NCBI GenBank assembly: GCA_040902105.1
Contig: JBBDXW010000030.1
Coordinates: forward strand, 1 to 32,034
DNA: 32,034 bases
Source of the DNA: IDS-8 sp040902105
GTDB taxonomy: Bacteria; Pseudomonadota; Gammaproteobacteria; Steroidobacterales; Woeseiaceae
Reading direction: 5' to 3'
Shown here: positions 8,231 to 14,745 of the stretch, piece by piece
Numbering within the stretch: the first letter of the stretch is position 1
How the letters are laid out: each line of letters starts with the position of its first letter
Translations under genes and position numbers: made by a program
The notes under the pieces: generated by a model
Databases searched by the model: none
Told to the model about the DNA's origin: nothing
Seen by the model: the letters and a program-made list of their open reading frames with translations, nothing else

Positions 8231-8258
8231 TTGCATTGCCCCCTTCTTCTGCTAGAGT
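8231..8258 (+). promoter_or_regulatory. candidate promoter for rhlE
   Basis: TTGCAT (8231-8236) and TAGAGT (8253-8258) are separated by 16 bases. This would give a leader of about 145 nt before ATG 8409; long leaders are common in cold-shock-induced RNA helicase genes, but no specific element is recognised here. The -35 match is weak. Confidence 0.3.
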
Positions 8259-8408
8259 GCGCGCCATCCTGATGCACTCCGGTCTGCATCACGCCATTCG
8301 CGGCGCCGTCAACGGCCAGTCTCGAGTCGGTTTTTTTCCCACACTATTTTGCCTGGACCGGCCCGGCATTGAAACGTCGCGCGCGGGTGATCCTGGAGCA
8401 ATACCTGT

Positions 8409-9707
8409 ATGTCATTTCAATCACTCGGTCTTTCGGCCGAGCTTCTTCGTGCCGTGTCCGCACAGAACTACTCTGTCGCGACTCCGATACAAATCAAGGC
8501 AATTCCCCTGATTCTCGCGGGACGCGATGTACTCGCCGTCGCCCAGACGGGCACCGGCAAAACGGCCGGTTTTGCACTGCCGCTCATCCAGCGTCTTTGC
8601 AGAAGTGAGCGCGCGCCGGGCAGTCGTCCGGTCAGGGCACTTATCCTTGCGCCCACGCGCGAACTGGCGGCGCAAGTCGAACAGAGTGTGATCGCCTGCG
8701 GCAAGTACCTGCCGGTCAGGTCGGTCGCCATCTACGGCGGTGTCTCGATCCGCCCGCAGATCGCCGAGCTCAGGCGCGGCGTGGATATTGTCGTTGCCAC
8801 GCCCGGCCGGCTGCTGGATCATGCATCGCAACGCACGATCGATCTCTCGAAGGTCGAGGTGCTGGTGCTCGACGAAGCCGACCGCATGCTCGATATGGGC
8901 TTCATTCGCGACATCAGGAAGATCATCGCGATGCTGCCGAAGGCGCGGCAGAACCTGCTGTTCTCCGCGACCTTCAACAAGGAAACCATGGACCTCGCCG
9001 ATCGCCTGTTGCAGACGCCGGCGAAGATCGAAGTCGCCGGCTCGCACAGAACGGCCGATACCATTGCTCAGCGAATCTATCCCGTCGACCGCGCTCGCAA
9101 ACGCGAACTGCTGTCCTACCTGATCGGTTCGGAGAACTGGCGCCAGGTGCTGGTGTTCACGCGTACGAAACACGCGGCTAACCGCCTCGCGACTCAGCTC
9201 GACAAGGACGGGCTCAACACCTCGGCCATTCACGGCAACAAGAGCCAGGGTGCCCGCAGCCGTGCACTGAGAGATTTCAAAAACGGGCAGATCCGCGTGC
9301 TCGTAGCCACTGACATTGCGGCGCGCGGACTGGACATCGACCAGCTTCCGCATGTCGTCAACTTCGACATGCCGCAGGTCGCGGAAGACTACGTGCATCG
9401 CGTCGGCCGCACCGGTCGCGCCGGCCTGGAGGGCGAGGCTGTATCGCTCGTCAGCCCCGAAGAAGGACCTCTGCTCGAGGGCGTAGAAAAACTCCTCAAG
9501 CGGACGATTCCAAGGACGGTTGTACCGGGCTTTGAAACAGAGGGTCGCGCGGTCGCGAACCCGGTCACACCGGGCCGAAAACCTTCGCATGGAACGCCCG
9601 GGCCGTCGAGATCGTCAAAGAGCGACCACAGGCCCAGGCCGGCGGGAGACGGCGCGCGCAAGCGCCGTCGCGGCAATCGAAACAGGAAAGCCGTGGCGTA
9701 TGCCTGA
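8409..9707 (+). CDS. rhlE: DEAD-box ATP-dependent RNA helicase, RhlE type
   Basis: 432 residues with all helicase motifs in order: the upstream aromatic FQSLGLS, Q motif (TPIQIKAIP), motif I AQTGTGKT (45-52), PTREL, TPGRLLD, motif II DEAD (VLDEADRMLDMGF), motif III SAT (LFSATFN), then VLVATDIAARGLDI and motif VI HRVGRTGRAG. The C-terminal tail is short and basic (RKRRRGNRNRK), typical of RhlE rather than DeaD or SrmB. RhlE unwinds short RNA duplexes and takes part in ribosome maturation and RNA turnover. ATG 8409 follows GGAG at 8395-8398. It is convergent with the small gene at 9750. Confidence 0.93.
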   Translation: MSFQSLGLSAELLRAVSAQNYSVATPIQIKAIPLILAGRDVLAVAQTGTGKTAGFALPLIQRLCRSERAPGSRPVRALILAPTRELAAQVEQSVIACGKYLPVRSVAIYGGVSIRPQIAELRRGVDIVVATPGRLLDHASQRTIDLSKVEVLVLDEADRMLDMGFIRDIRKIIAMLPKARQNLLFSATFNKETMDLADRLLQTPAKIEVAGSHRTADTIAQRIYPVDRARKRELLSYLIGSENWRQVLVFTRTKHAANRLATQLDKDGLNTSAIHGNKSQGARSRALRDFKNGQIRVLVATDIAARGLDIDQLPHVVNFDMPQVAEDYVHRVGRTGRAGLEGEAVSLVSPEEGPLLEGVEKLLKRTIPRTVVPGFETEGRAVANPVTPGRKPSHGTPGPSRSSKSDHRPRPAGDGARKRRRGNRNRKAVAYA

Positions 9708-9749
9708 CGTCCGGATGTGTGCGGGGTTCAGGCGGCGCAGACAGCGCGC

Positions 9750-10061
9750 CTATTCTCCCGATTTGTCGCTGAATACAGGGACGGACTTCGGATTGCTGCC
9801 CATCTTGAGATGAACCCGCCCGGAGCGGCCGAGGCGGCGCTCGTTCATGCGGGTCACGATGTCCTCGACGGCGGCAATCACGCTTTCACGGCTGCCCTGA
9901 CGCATGCCGGCCATCGCGGCGCGGCCCTGGCTGATGACGTACCGGTACCACTCCGTGTCCGGCTGTCCCGTCGGCGGGTCGGCTCGGGCGAATTCGACGA
10001 TTCTGAACGGTTCGTTACTGCAAACGAATCGACTTGCGGTTTCTGCATTGCTGGTAGTCAT
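9750..10061 (-). CDS. small conserved-looking protein of unknown function
   Basis: 103 residues from MTTSNAETASRF. I do not recognise a family. The predicted protein is soluble, with a central segment EWYRYVISQGRAAMAGMRQGSRESVIAAVEDIVTRMNER (quoted in part: SVIAAVEDIVTRMNERR) that looks helical and amphipathic, and a basic region LGRSGRVHLKMG near the end. No signal peptide or transmembrane helix. An alternative start is ATG 10073. It is convergent with rhlE and lies downstream of the other small gene at 10180 on the same strand. I consider it real because the coding frame is open with normal composition on this strand, but confidence is moderate. Confidence 0.55.
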   Translation of the reverse strand: MTTSNAETASRFVCSNEPFRIVEFARADPPTGQPDTEWYRYVISQGRAAMAGMRQGSRESVIAAVEDIVTRMNERRLGRSGRVHLKMGSNPKSVPVFSDKSGE

Positions 10062-10179
10062 GGTCGCCAGCATACGCTATTCGCTGCAAGCTCGTAAGGC
10101 GAATTTGCGCGCTACGTGGGGCGCGGCCTGGATCCGTTCGGACCAACGCCCGCAGACCAGATCGTCAATACGGCCGGGT

Positions 10180-10413
10180 TTAGCCGTTCACGACATCCAG
10201 CAGCACGTAACGCAGCAACACCTCATAGCTCTGTTTTTCCATCACGAGGCCGGTCGGCAACTCGAGCGTATGAATCGGCGTATTGTCGTCGTCGCGAATC
10301 TCCTGCAAGAGCCGCCTGCCGTCACGATACACCTGGTAGCGCACGTCCCGGTGCTTACCGAATTTCAGCAGGACGGTGCTGTCTGTCCAATCCTGGATAA
10401 CTTCCTTGGCCAT
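10180..10413 (-). CDS. 77-residue protein of unknown function
   Basis: The start is well supported: GGAGAGGAG lies about seven bases upstream of ATG 10413. The product MAKEVIQDWTDSTVLLKFGK... is small, acidic-basic mixed and predicted mostly beta then helical (VRYQVYRDGRRLLQEI; SYEVLLRYVLLDVV). No motif that I recognise. It may share a transcript with the gene at 9750-10061, though 118 bases separate them. Confidence 0.65.
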   Translation of the reverse strand: MAKEVIQDWTDSTVLLKFGKHRDVRYQVYRDGRRLLQEIRDDDNTPIHTLELPTGLVMEKQSYEVLLRYVLLDVVNG

Positions 10414-10699
10414 TGTCTGCTCCTCTCCGTTCGGATGTCCGGTGGCCCGGGCGCCGTTGCCGGAGTGCCCGGCGCCGTCGTGCCTGTGTCCCCTGTTGCA
10501 AGCGTTATGCCAACCGACTGGTTAGTTTAAAAATACGCTTTAACTATCTGTTTTAATTGTTTTTTTTGGTTTCCGACGGTGCCGTCGCAAAGCCTGCAGC
10601 GGTTACCGTATTTGTCAGTTTTTGACTGAACTTCATGCAATTGGCGACATTCGCTTAACATAAGGGCAAGGCGCCAGCCCGCCAACGGAGCATTGATGG
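10414..10699. promoter_or_regulatory. divergent intergenic region with an A+T-rich island upstream of psuK
   Basis: The 286-base gap holds the divergent promoters of the small minus-strand gene and psuK. Bases about 10520-10570 are strikingly A+T-rich for this genome (runs of T and A, including an eight-T tract). Flanking this is AACCGACTGGTT, a short dyad of operator size. GGAG at 10687-10690 is the psuK ribosome binding site. No RNA gene recognised. Confidence 0.4.
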
Positions 10700-11632
10700 A
10701 TGCCCGACAATCTCGAGCCGCGAACCGTCTGCTGCATAGGCGGCATGACCCTGGACAGCACACTCAAGCTGCAGGAGCCCGGCATCACCGGGACGTCGAA
10801 CCCGGTGCGGAGCCGCCGGACGCGCGGCGGCGTCGCGCGCAACGTCGCGGAAAACCTGGCGCGGCTCTCCGTTTCCTGCAAACTGATCTCCATCGTCGGC
10901 AACGACGAGGCGGGACGAACTGTTTTGCAGGACACGGCGCGGCAAGACGTCGATACCGGGCTGGTGCAAAAAAGCCTGCGCGAGGCGACCGGCACCTGCT
11001 CCAGGGCAATGCAGCCCGACGGCGAGCTGTTTGTCGGTTTTGCGGACATGGGGATCTGCGATCTGATGGGCCGCAACTTCATACAGAGCCGGTGGTTGCA
11101 GATCGCCAGCGCCGCCCTGGTTTTTGCGGACACCAATCTGCCGGCGGAATCGCTCTCCTATCTCATCACCGGTTGCCGGGAACACGGCCTTACACTTGTC
11201 CTCGATGCCGTCTCGGCGTCCAAGGCACGCAAACTGCCGCTCAATCTGCACGGAGTGGACATGTTGTTCTGCAATACCGGCGAAGCACGGGCCATGCTCG
11301 GCGATGACATCGCAAAAGACGTCGAAGGCATGGCCCGGGCACTTTGTCGGCGCGGCGCCGCGAGCACTATCGTGACGGCGGGCGCGGACGGTATTGCATT
11401 CGCGAATGAGGGGCGGTGCATCGCATTGCCAGCCTCCACCACCCAGGTCGTCGATGTATCGGGTGCCGGCGATGCGCTCGTGGCCGGCACCTTGTACGGA
11501 CGCCTTATGGATTACAACCCCGTCACGAGCCTGCAGATCGGCCTGAATGCGGCCGGTATGACCATTGCCTGCGAAGACTGCAACTGCCCGGACCTTTCGG
11601 TCGAGGCCGTCACCGCAGGATTGAACCTGTGA
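10700..11632 (+). CDS. psuK: pseudouridine kinase (PfkB family)
   Basis: 310 residues. The PfkB/ribokinase fold is shown by the N-terminal CCIGGMTLDSTLKL, the substrate-binding GGVARNVAENLARL, and the C-terminal signature VDVSGAGDALVAGTLYG, in which Asp258 is the catalytic base of the family. It phosphorylates pseudouridine to pseudouridine 5'-phosphate. The specific assignment rests on the adjacent psuG, 15 bases downstream in the same orientation, which would consume the product; PfkB members are otherwise hard to tell apart. No pseudouridine transporter or regulator gene is visible nearby. Confidence 0.88.
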   Translation: MPDNLEPRTVCCIGGMTLDSTLKLQEPGITGTSNPVRSRRTRGGVARNVAENLARLSVSCKLISIVGNDEAGRTVLQDTARQDVDTGLVQKSLREATGTCSRAMQPDGELFVGFADMGICDLMGRNFIQSRWLQIASAALVFADTNLPAESLSYLITGCREHGLTLVLDAVSASKARKLPLNLHGVDMLFCNTGEARAMLGDDIAKDVEGMARALCRRGAASTIVTAGADGIAFANEGRCIALPASTTQVVDVSGAGDALVAGTLYGRLMDYNPVTSLQIGLNAAGMTIACEDCNCPDLSVEAVTAGLNL

Positions 11633-11647
11633 AACGGGCACGGCTCC

Positions 11648-12568
11648 ATGCAGCTTGAAATCGCGGCCGAAGTCCGGGACGCACTCGCCTGCGGCAATCC
11701 TGTCGTCGCGCTCGAAACGGCGGTGCTCACTCACGGGATGGCCTTTCCGGACAACGTTGAGACCGCACTCTCGATGGAGGATGCGGTACGGGCGGAGAAC
11801 GCCTGTCCGGCAACGATTGGCGTGGTCAGGGGCAAGATCGTCGTCGGCATGGACCCGAACCAGGTTGAGGCCTTCGGCACGGCGAAACGCGACAGCATAT
11901 GGAAATGCAGCCGCCGCGATTTGCCGGCCGTCGTTGCCGCGAAATGGGACGGCTCCCTGACGGTTGCCGGCACGATCGCAGTCGCGCATGCGGCCTCCAT
12001 CCGAATGTTCGCGACGGGCGGAATCGGCGGCGTGCATCGGGGCCACCCGCAGGACGTATCCGCGGACCTTTACGAGCTTGGCCGCACGCCGATGGTCGGC
12101 GTTTGCGCCGGCGCAAAGTCGATTCTGGACCTCCCCCTGACCCTCGAAGTGCTCGAATCCCAGGGCGTCATGGTGCTCGGTCTGGGCACGGTCCACCTTC
12201 CGGCATTTTTCGCCAGGGACAGCGGCCTTGCATTGCCGCACTTCGTCCAGACGGCGGACGAAGCCGCCGATGTGCTGCGTGCGTGGAGGGATCTCGACTC
12301 TGTCAGCGGCCTGCTGGTTACCGTGCCCGTTCCGGCAGATCGTGCGCTCGATCCCGCGGAAGCCGAGTATGCCATCGAGCAGGCGGTGCGCGATGCGGAT
12401 GAGTACGGCATCGGCGGCAGCCGGCTGACTCCTTATATTCTGCAGCGTGTCGTGGAACTGACCGACGGGCGCTCGCTCGTTGCGAACAAGGCGCTGCTTC
12501 TGAACAATGCCCTGATCGCCTCCAGGCTGGCCCGCAAGGCGGGGCTCGGTCGCCTGCCTCAAGCCTGA
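11648..12568 (+). CDS. psuG: pseudouridine-5'-phosphate glycosidase
   Basis: 306 residues, full length for PsuG. Family motifs in order: VVALETAVLTHGMAFP (Glu23), TATxx-type FATGGIGGVHRG (122-132), VCAGAKSILDLPLTLE (Lys157, the Schiff-base lysine in characterised PsuG), and the C-terminal RSLVANKALLLNNA with the conserved asparagines. The enzyme cleaves the C-glycosidic bond of pseudouridine 5'-phosphate to uracil and ribose 5-phosphate, so with psuK the pair recycles pseudouridine from RNA turnover or the environment. Its 3' end faces the TonB-receptor remnant 48 bases away. Confidence 0.95.
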   Translation: MQLEIAAEVRDALACGNPVVALETAVLTHGMAFPDNVETALSMEDAVRAENACPATIGVVRGKIVVGMDPNQVEAFGTAKRDSIWKCSRRDLPAVVAAKWDGSLTVAGTIAVAHAASIRMFATGGIGGVHRGHPQDVSADLYELGRTPMVGVCAGAKSILDLPLTLEVLESQGVMVLGLGTVHLPAFFARDSGLALPHFVQTADEAADVLRAWRDLDSVSGLLVTVPVPADRALDPAEAEYAIEQAVRDADEYGIGGSRLTPYILQRVVELTDGRSLVANKALLLNNALIASRLARKAGLGRLPQA

Positions 12569-12616
12569 GCGGAGCGCTGCATCGCGGGCTCTGCGTTGCG
12601 GGCACGCGGCCCCTGC

Positions 12617-12736
12617 TCAGAACCGAAACTCGGCACTGAGCAGGTACGAGCGCGGAGCGCCCAGGAAAACACGCTGCGCCGACCATTCGACGAAGTCGCG
12701 ACCGGCGTCCGCCGGTGTGACTTTTTTCGAATATGC
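12617..12736 (-). pseudogene. C-terminal remnant of a TonB-dependent receptor
   Basis: Read on the minus strand in the frame ending with TGA at 12617-12619, about 40 codons translate to a typical outer-membrane TonB-receptor C terminus: ...DFVEWSAQRVFLG then GAPRSYLLSAEFRF-stop, with the terminal phenylalanine required for barrel assembly. The frame runs into a stop at 12770-12772, without any plug or barrel upstream, so the other ~600-700 residues are missing. The remnant lies beside Fur-box-like sites and opposite a PiuC-type hydroxylase gene, the usual neighbour of such receptors. I infer a large internal deletion. Confidence 0.7.
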
Positions 12737-12739
12737 GGC

Positions 12740-12758
12740 AATAATGATTATCGCTCTT
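12740..12758 (+). promoter_or_regulatory. Fur-box-like site 1
   Basis: Bases 12740-12758 match 13 of 19 positions of GATAATGATAATCATTATC, with an uninterrupted ATAATGAT core. It lies where the promoter of the lost receptor gene would have been. Confidence 0.55.
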
Positions 12759-12768
12759 GTTTGCGAAT

Positions 12769-12787
12769 GCTAATGATTCTCATTACG
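12769..12787 (+). promoter_or_regulatory. Fur-box-like site 2
   Basis: GCTAATGATTCTCATTACG matches 14 of 19 consensus positions and is a near dyad (AATGATTCTCATT). TACAAT at 12791-12796 is a candidate -10 box for the hydroxylase gene starting at 12844, so Fur bound here would repress it under iron-replete conditions. Confidence 0.65.
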
Positions 12788-12843
12788 AAATACAATACCT
12801 TGTGCGGTCGGCCGCACGACCCTGCCGCGGCGGACTCACCCAC

Positions 12844-13524
12844 ATGATGCTCAGCATTCCGGCCGTGATAAGCGCCGAACAGCTTCGCCAGTGCCGCGAG
12901 ACGCTGGCGGCGGCGGACTGGCCGGACGGACGCGCCACCGCCGGCTACCTCGCAACCCGGGTCAAACACAACCGGCAATTGGCGCCTGACGATCCCCTGA
13001 TGGCGCGAATCGGCGACTTGTTGGTCGATGCGCTCGCTGCGAACCCGGCTTTCATCTCCGCTGCGCTGCCCCTCAAGGTTCTGCCGCCCAGATTCAATCG
13101 GTACGGAGAGGGAGACCAATACGGCAATCATGTCGACAATTCGGTGTTGAGCGTCCGCGGCGCGGCAGTGCGGATCCGCACAGACATTTCGGCGACGCTG
13201 TTTCTGAGTGAGCCCGACGAGTATGACGGCGGCGTGCTGGTCGTGGAGGACAGCTTCGGGCGTCATGACGTCAAGTTACCGGCCGGACACCTGATCCTGT
13301 ATCCCGGCACCAGCCTGCACCGGGTGACCCCGGTAACGCGCGGCCTGCGGTTCGCATCGTTCTTCTGGATACAGAGTCTCGTTCGCAACGACGCCGATCG
13401 AAGCTTGCTGCTGGAACTCGACACCGCGATTCAAAAACTGGCGTTGCAGTTGCCTGACACGCCGCAGCTCGCGCAGCTGACCGGCGTGTACCACAACCTG
13501 TTGCGGCGCTGGGCCGAGACATGA
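12844..13524 (+). CDS. piuC: PKHD-type Fe(II)/2-oxoglutarate hydroxylase (PiuC/YbiX family)
   Basis: 226 residues starting MMLSIPAVISAEQ, the family's usual N terminus. The iron facial triad is visible: His96 and Asp98 in GNHVDNSV and His159 in SLHRVTPV, with Arg169 (GLRFASFFW) for 2-oxoglutarate. The middle FLSEPDEYDGGVLVVED is the family hallmark. Members are iron-regulated and normally sit next to a TonB-dependent siderophore receptor gene; here only a receptor remnant remains. Two Fur-box-like sites lie 57-104 bases upstream. The 3' end overlaps the next gene by four bases. Exact substrate is not established for the family. Confidence 0.93.
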   Translation: MMLSIPAVISAEQLRQCRETLAAADWPDGRATAGYLATRVKHNRQLAPDDPLMARIGDLLVDALAANPAFISAALPLKVLPPRFNRYGEGDQYGNHVDNSVLSVRGAAVRIRTDISATLFLSEPDEYDGGVLVVEDSFGRHDVKLPAGHLILYPGTSLHRVTPVTRGLRFASFFWIQSLVRNDADRSLLLELDTAIQKLALQLPDTPQLAQLTGVYHNLLRRWAET

Positions 13525-14648
13525 GTATGAACGTACCCGTTGATCGTCCTGTTGCGCCGCTGGAACGGATACCGCCGCAGATCGCAGCCGTGGACGATTA
13601 CCAGGCCTTCGCGCGCGAGCGTATGAGTGAACAGGCCTGGGCTTATGTGAGCGGCGGTGCGGCCGACGAAGTCACGCTGCGCGACAATGTCGACGCATTC
13701 CGCCGGCTGCGACTGCGTACGCGGGTGCTGCGCAATCTCGAGGGCGGCGACACGCGGCTCTCGTTGTTCGGCCGGACATTTGAGTACCCGATTCTGCTGG
13801 CGCCGGTGGCGTATCAGAAGCTTGTCCATCCTGAGGGCGAACTCGCGACCGCTCTCGGCGCCTCGGCAATGTCTGCCGGCATGGTGGTCAGCACGCAGGC
13901 GAGCGTAACTCTCGAAGACGTCGCCCGAACCGCCACGACGACCCTCTGGTTCCAGTTGTACCTGCAGCGGGAACGCGCGGACACGCGCGAACTGGTGCGC
14001 CGTGCGGAAGCGGCCGGTTATGCCGCTCTTGTCATAACCGTGGACGCCGTCGTCGGCGGCGTGAGAAATCGCGAACAGCGCGCGGGCTTTCGCCTGCCGC
14101 CCGGAGTGGAAGCCGTAAACCTCCGAAGCCGGGACGAGCAACCGGAGATGATCGCCCGCGCCGGGGAGAGCGCGGTATTCGGCAGCCCGATCGTCGCCGC
14201 TGCGCCGACCTGGAAGGATCTCGAATGGCTGCGTTCGCTCACGTCGCTGCCGGTTTTGCTGAAGGGTGTCATGTCTCCCGCGGACGCCGCGATAGCGGCA
14301 GACCTCGGCGTGGCCGGAATCATCGTGTCGAACCACGGTGGACGGATTCTGGACGCCCAGCCTGCCGCGATCGACGCGCTGGATGGCATTGCACAGGCGG
14401 TCCATGGCCGATTGCCGTTGCTGCTCGACGGCGGCGTTCGCCGCGGCACCGACGTCCTCAAGGGCCTGGCTTTGGGCGCACGCGCGGTACTCGTCGGTCG
14501 TCCTTATATATACGGCCTGGCCGCCGCCGGCGCCAGCGGCGTTGCGCATGTCCTGCACATGCTGCGCACCGAGTTGGAGATTGCGATGGTGCTGACCGGC
14601 TGCCGCACGCTCGCGGACATCGGCCGCGACCTGCTTTGGCGGACCTGA
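13521..14648 (+). CDS. FMN-dependent alpha-hydroxy-acid dehydrogenase/oxidase
   Basis: 375 residues. The TIM-barrel flavoprotein signature VSNHGGRILD places the catalytic His272 and substrate-binding Arg275; Lys248 (VLLKGV) contacts the FMN, and LLLDGGVRRGTDVLKGLALGARAVLVGRP binds its phosphate (quoted in part: DGGVRRGTDVLKGLALGA). N-terminal APVAYQKLVHPEGE and WFQLYLQRE are further conserved regions. It oxidises a 2-hydroxy acid such as lactate or glycolate to the 2-oxo acid; which substrate, and whether oxygen or a quinone accepts the electrons, cannot be read here. ATG 13521 overlaps the hydroxylase stop (ATGA), so it should be translated, and perhaps iron-regulated, with piuC. Confidence 0.92.
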   Translation: MSMNVPVDRPVAPLERIPPQIAAVDDYQAFARERMSEQAWAYVSGGAADEVTLRDNVDAFRRLRLRTRVLRNLEGGDTRLSLFGRTFEYPILLAPVAYQKLVHPEGELATALGASAMSAGMVVSTQASVTLEDVARTATTTLWFQLYLQRERADTRELVRRAEAAGYAALVITVDAVVGGVRNREQRAGFRLPPGVEAVNLRSRDEQPEMIARAGESAVFGSPIVAAAPTWKDLEWLRSLTSLPVLLKGVMSPADAAIAADLGVAGIIVSNHGGRILDAQPAAIDALDGIAQAVHGRLPLLLDGGVRRGTDVLKGLALGARAVLVGRPYIYGLAAAGASGVAHVLHMLRTELEIAMVLTGCRTLADIGRDLLWRT

Positions 14649-14745
14649 TCGCGCCATTGCCGCTTCGTCAACGGCGCCGCACTCGACGGACTTGCGGCCA
14701 CTCGAGAATCGGTTCGAACGGGTGCCGAGGTCCCCGCCGCGCCCG

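Noticed and set aside
10560..10590. intrinsic terminator near the eight-T tract
   Set aside because: The short GACGG/CCGTC stem lies after, not before, the T-run on the plus strand, and on the minus strand it is followed by As.
10655..12562. 635-codon open frame on the minus strand opposite psuK-psuG
   Set aside because: Shadow of the G+C-rich codon pattern of psuK and psuG; its translation resembles no family, while both plus-strand genes are full length with catalytic residues.
13431..14657. 408-codon minus-strand frame opposite the FMN dehydrogenase gene
   Set aside because: Antisense shadow; the plus-strand frame has the complete flavoenzyme motifs.
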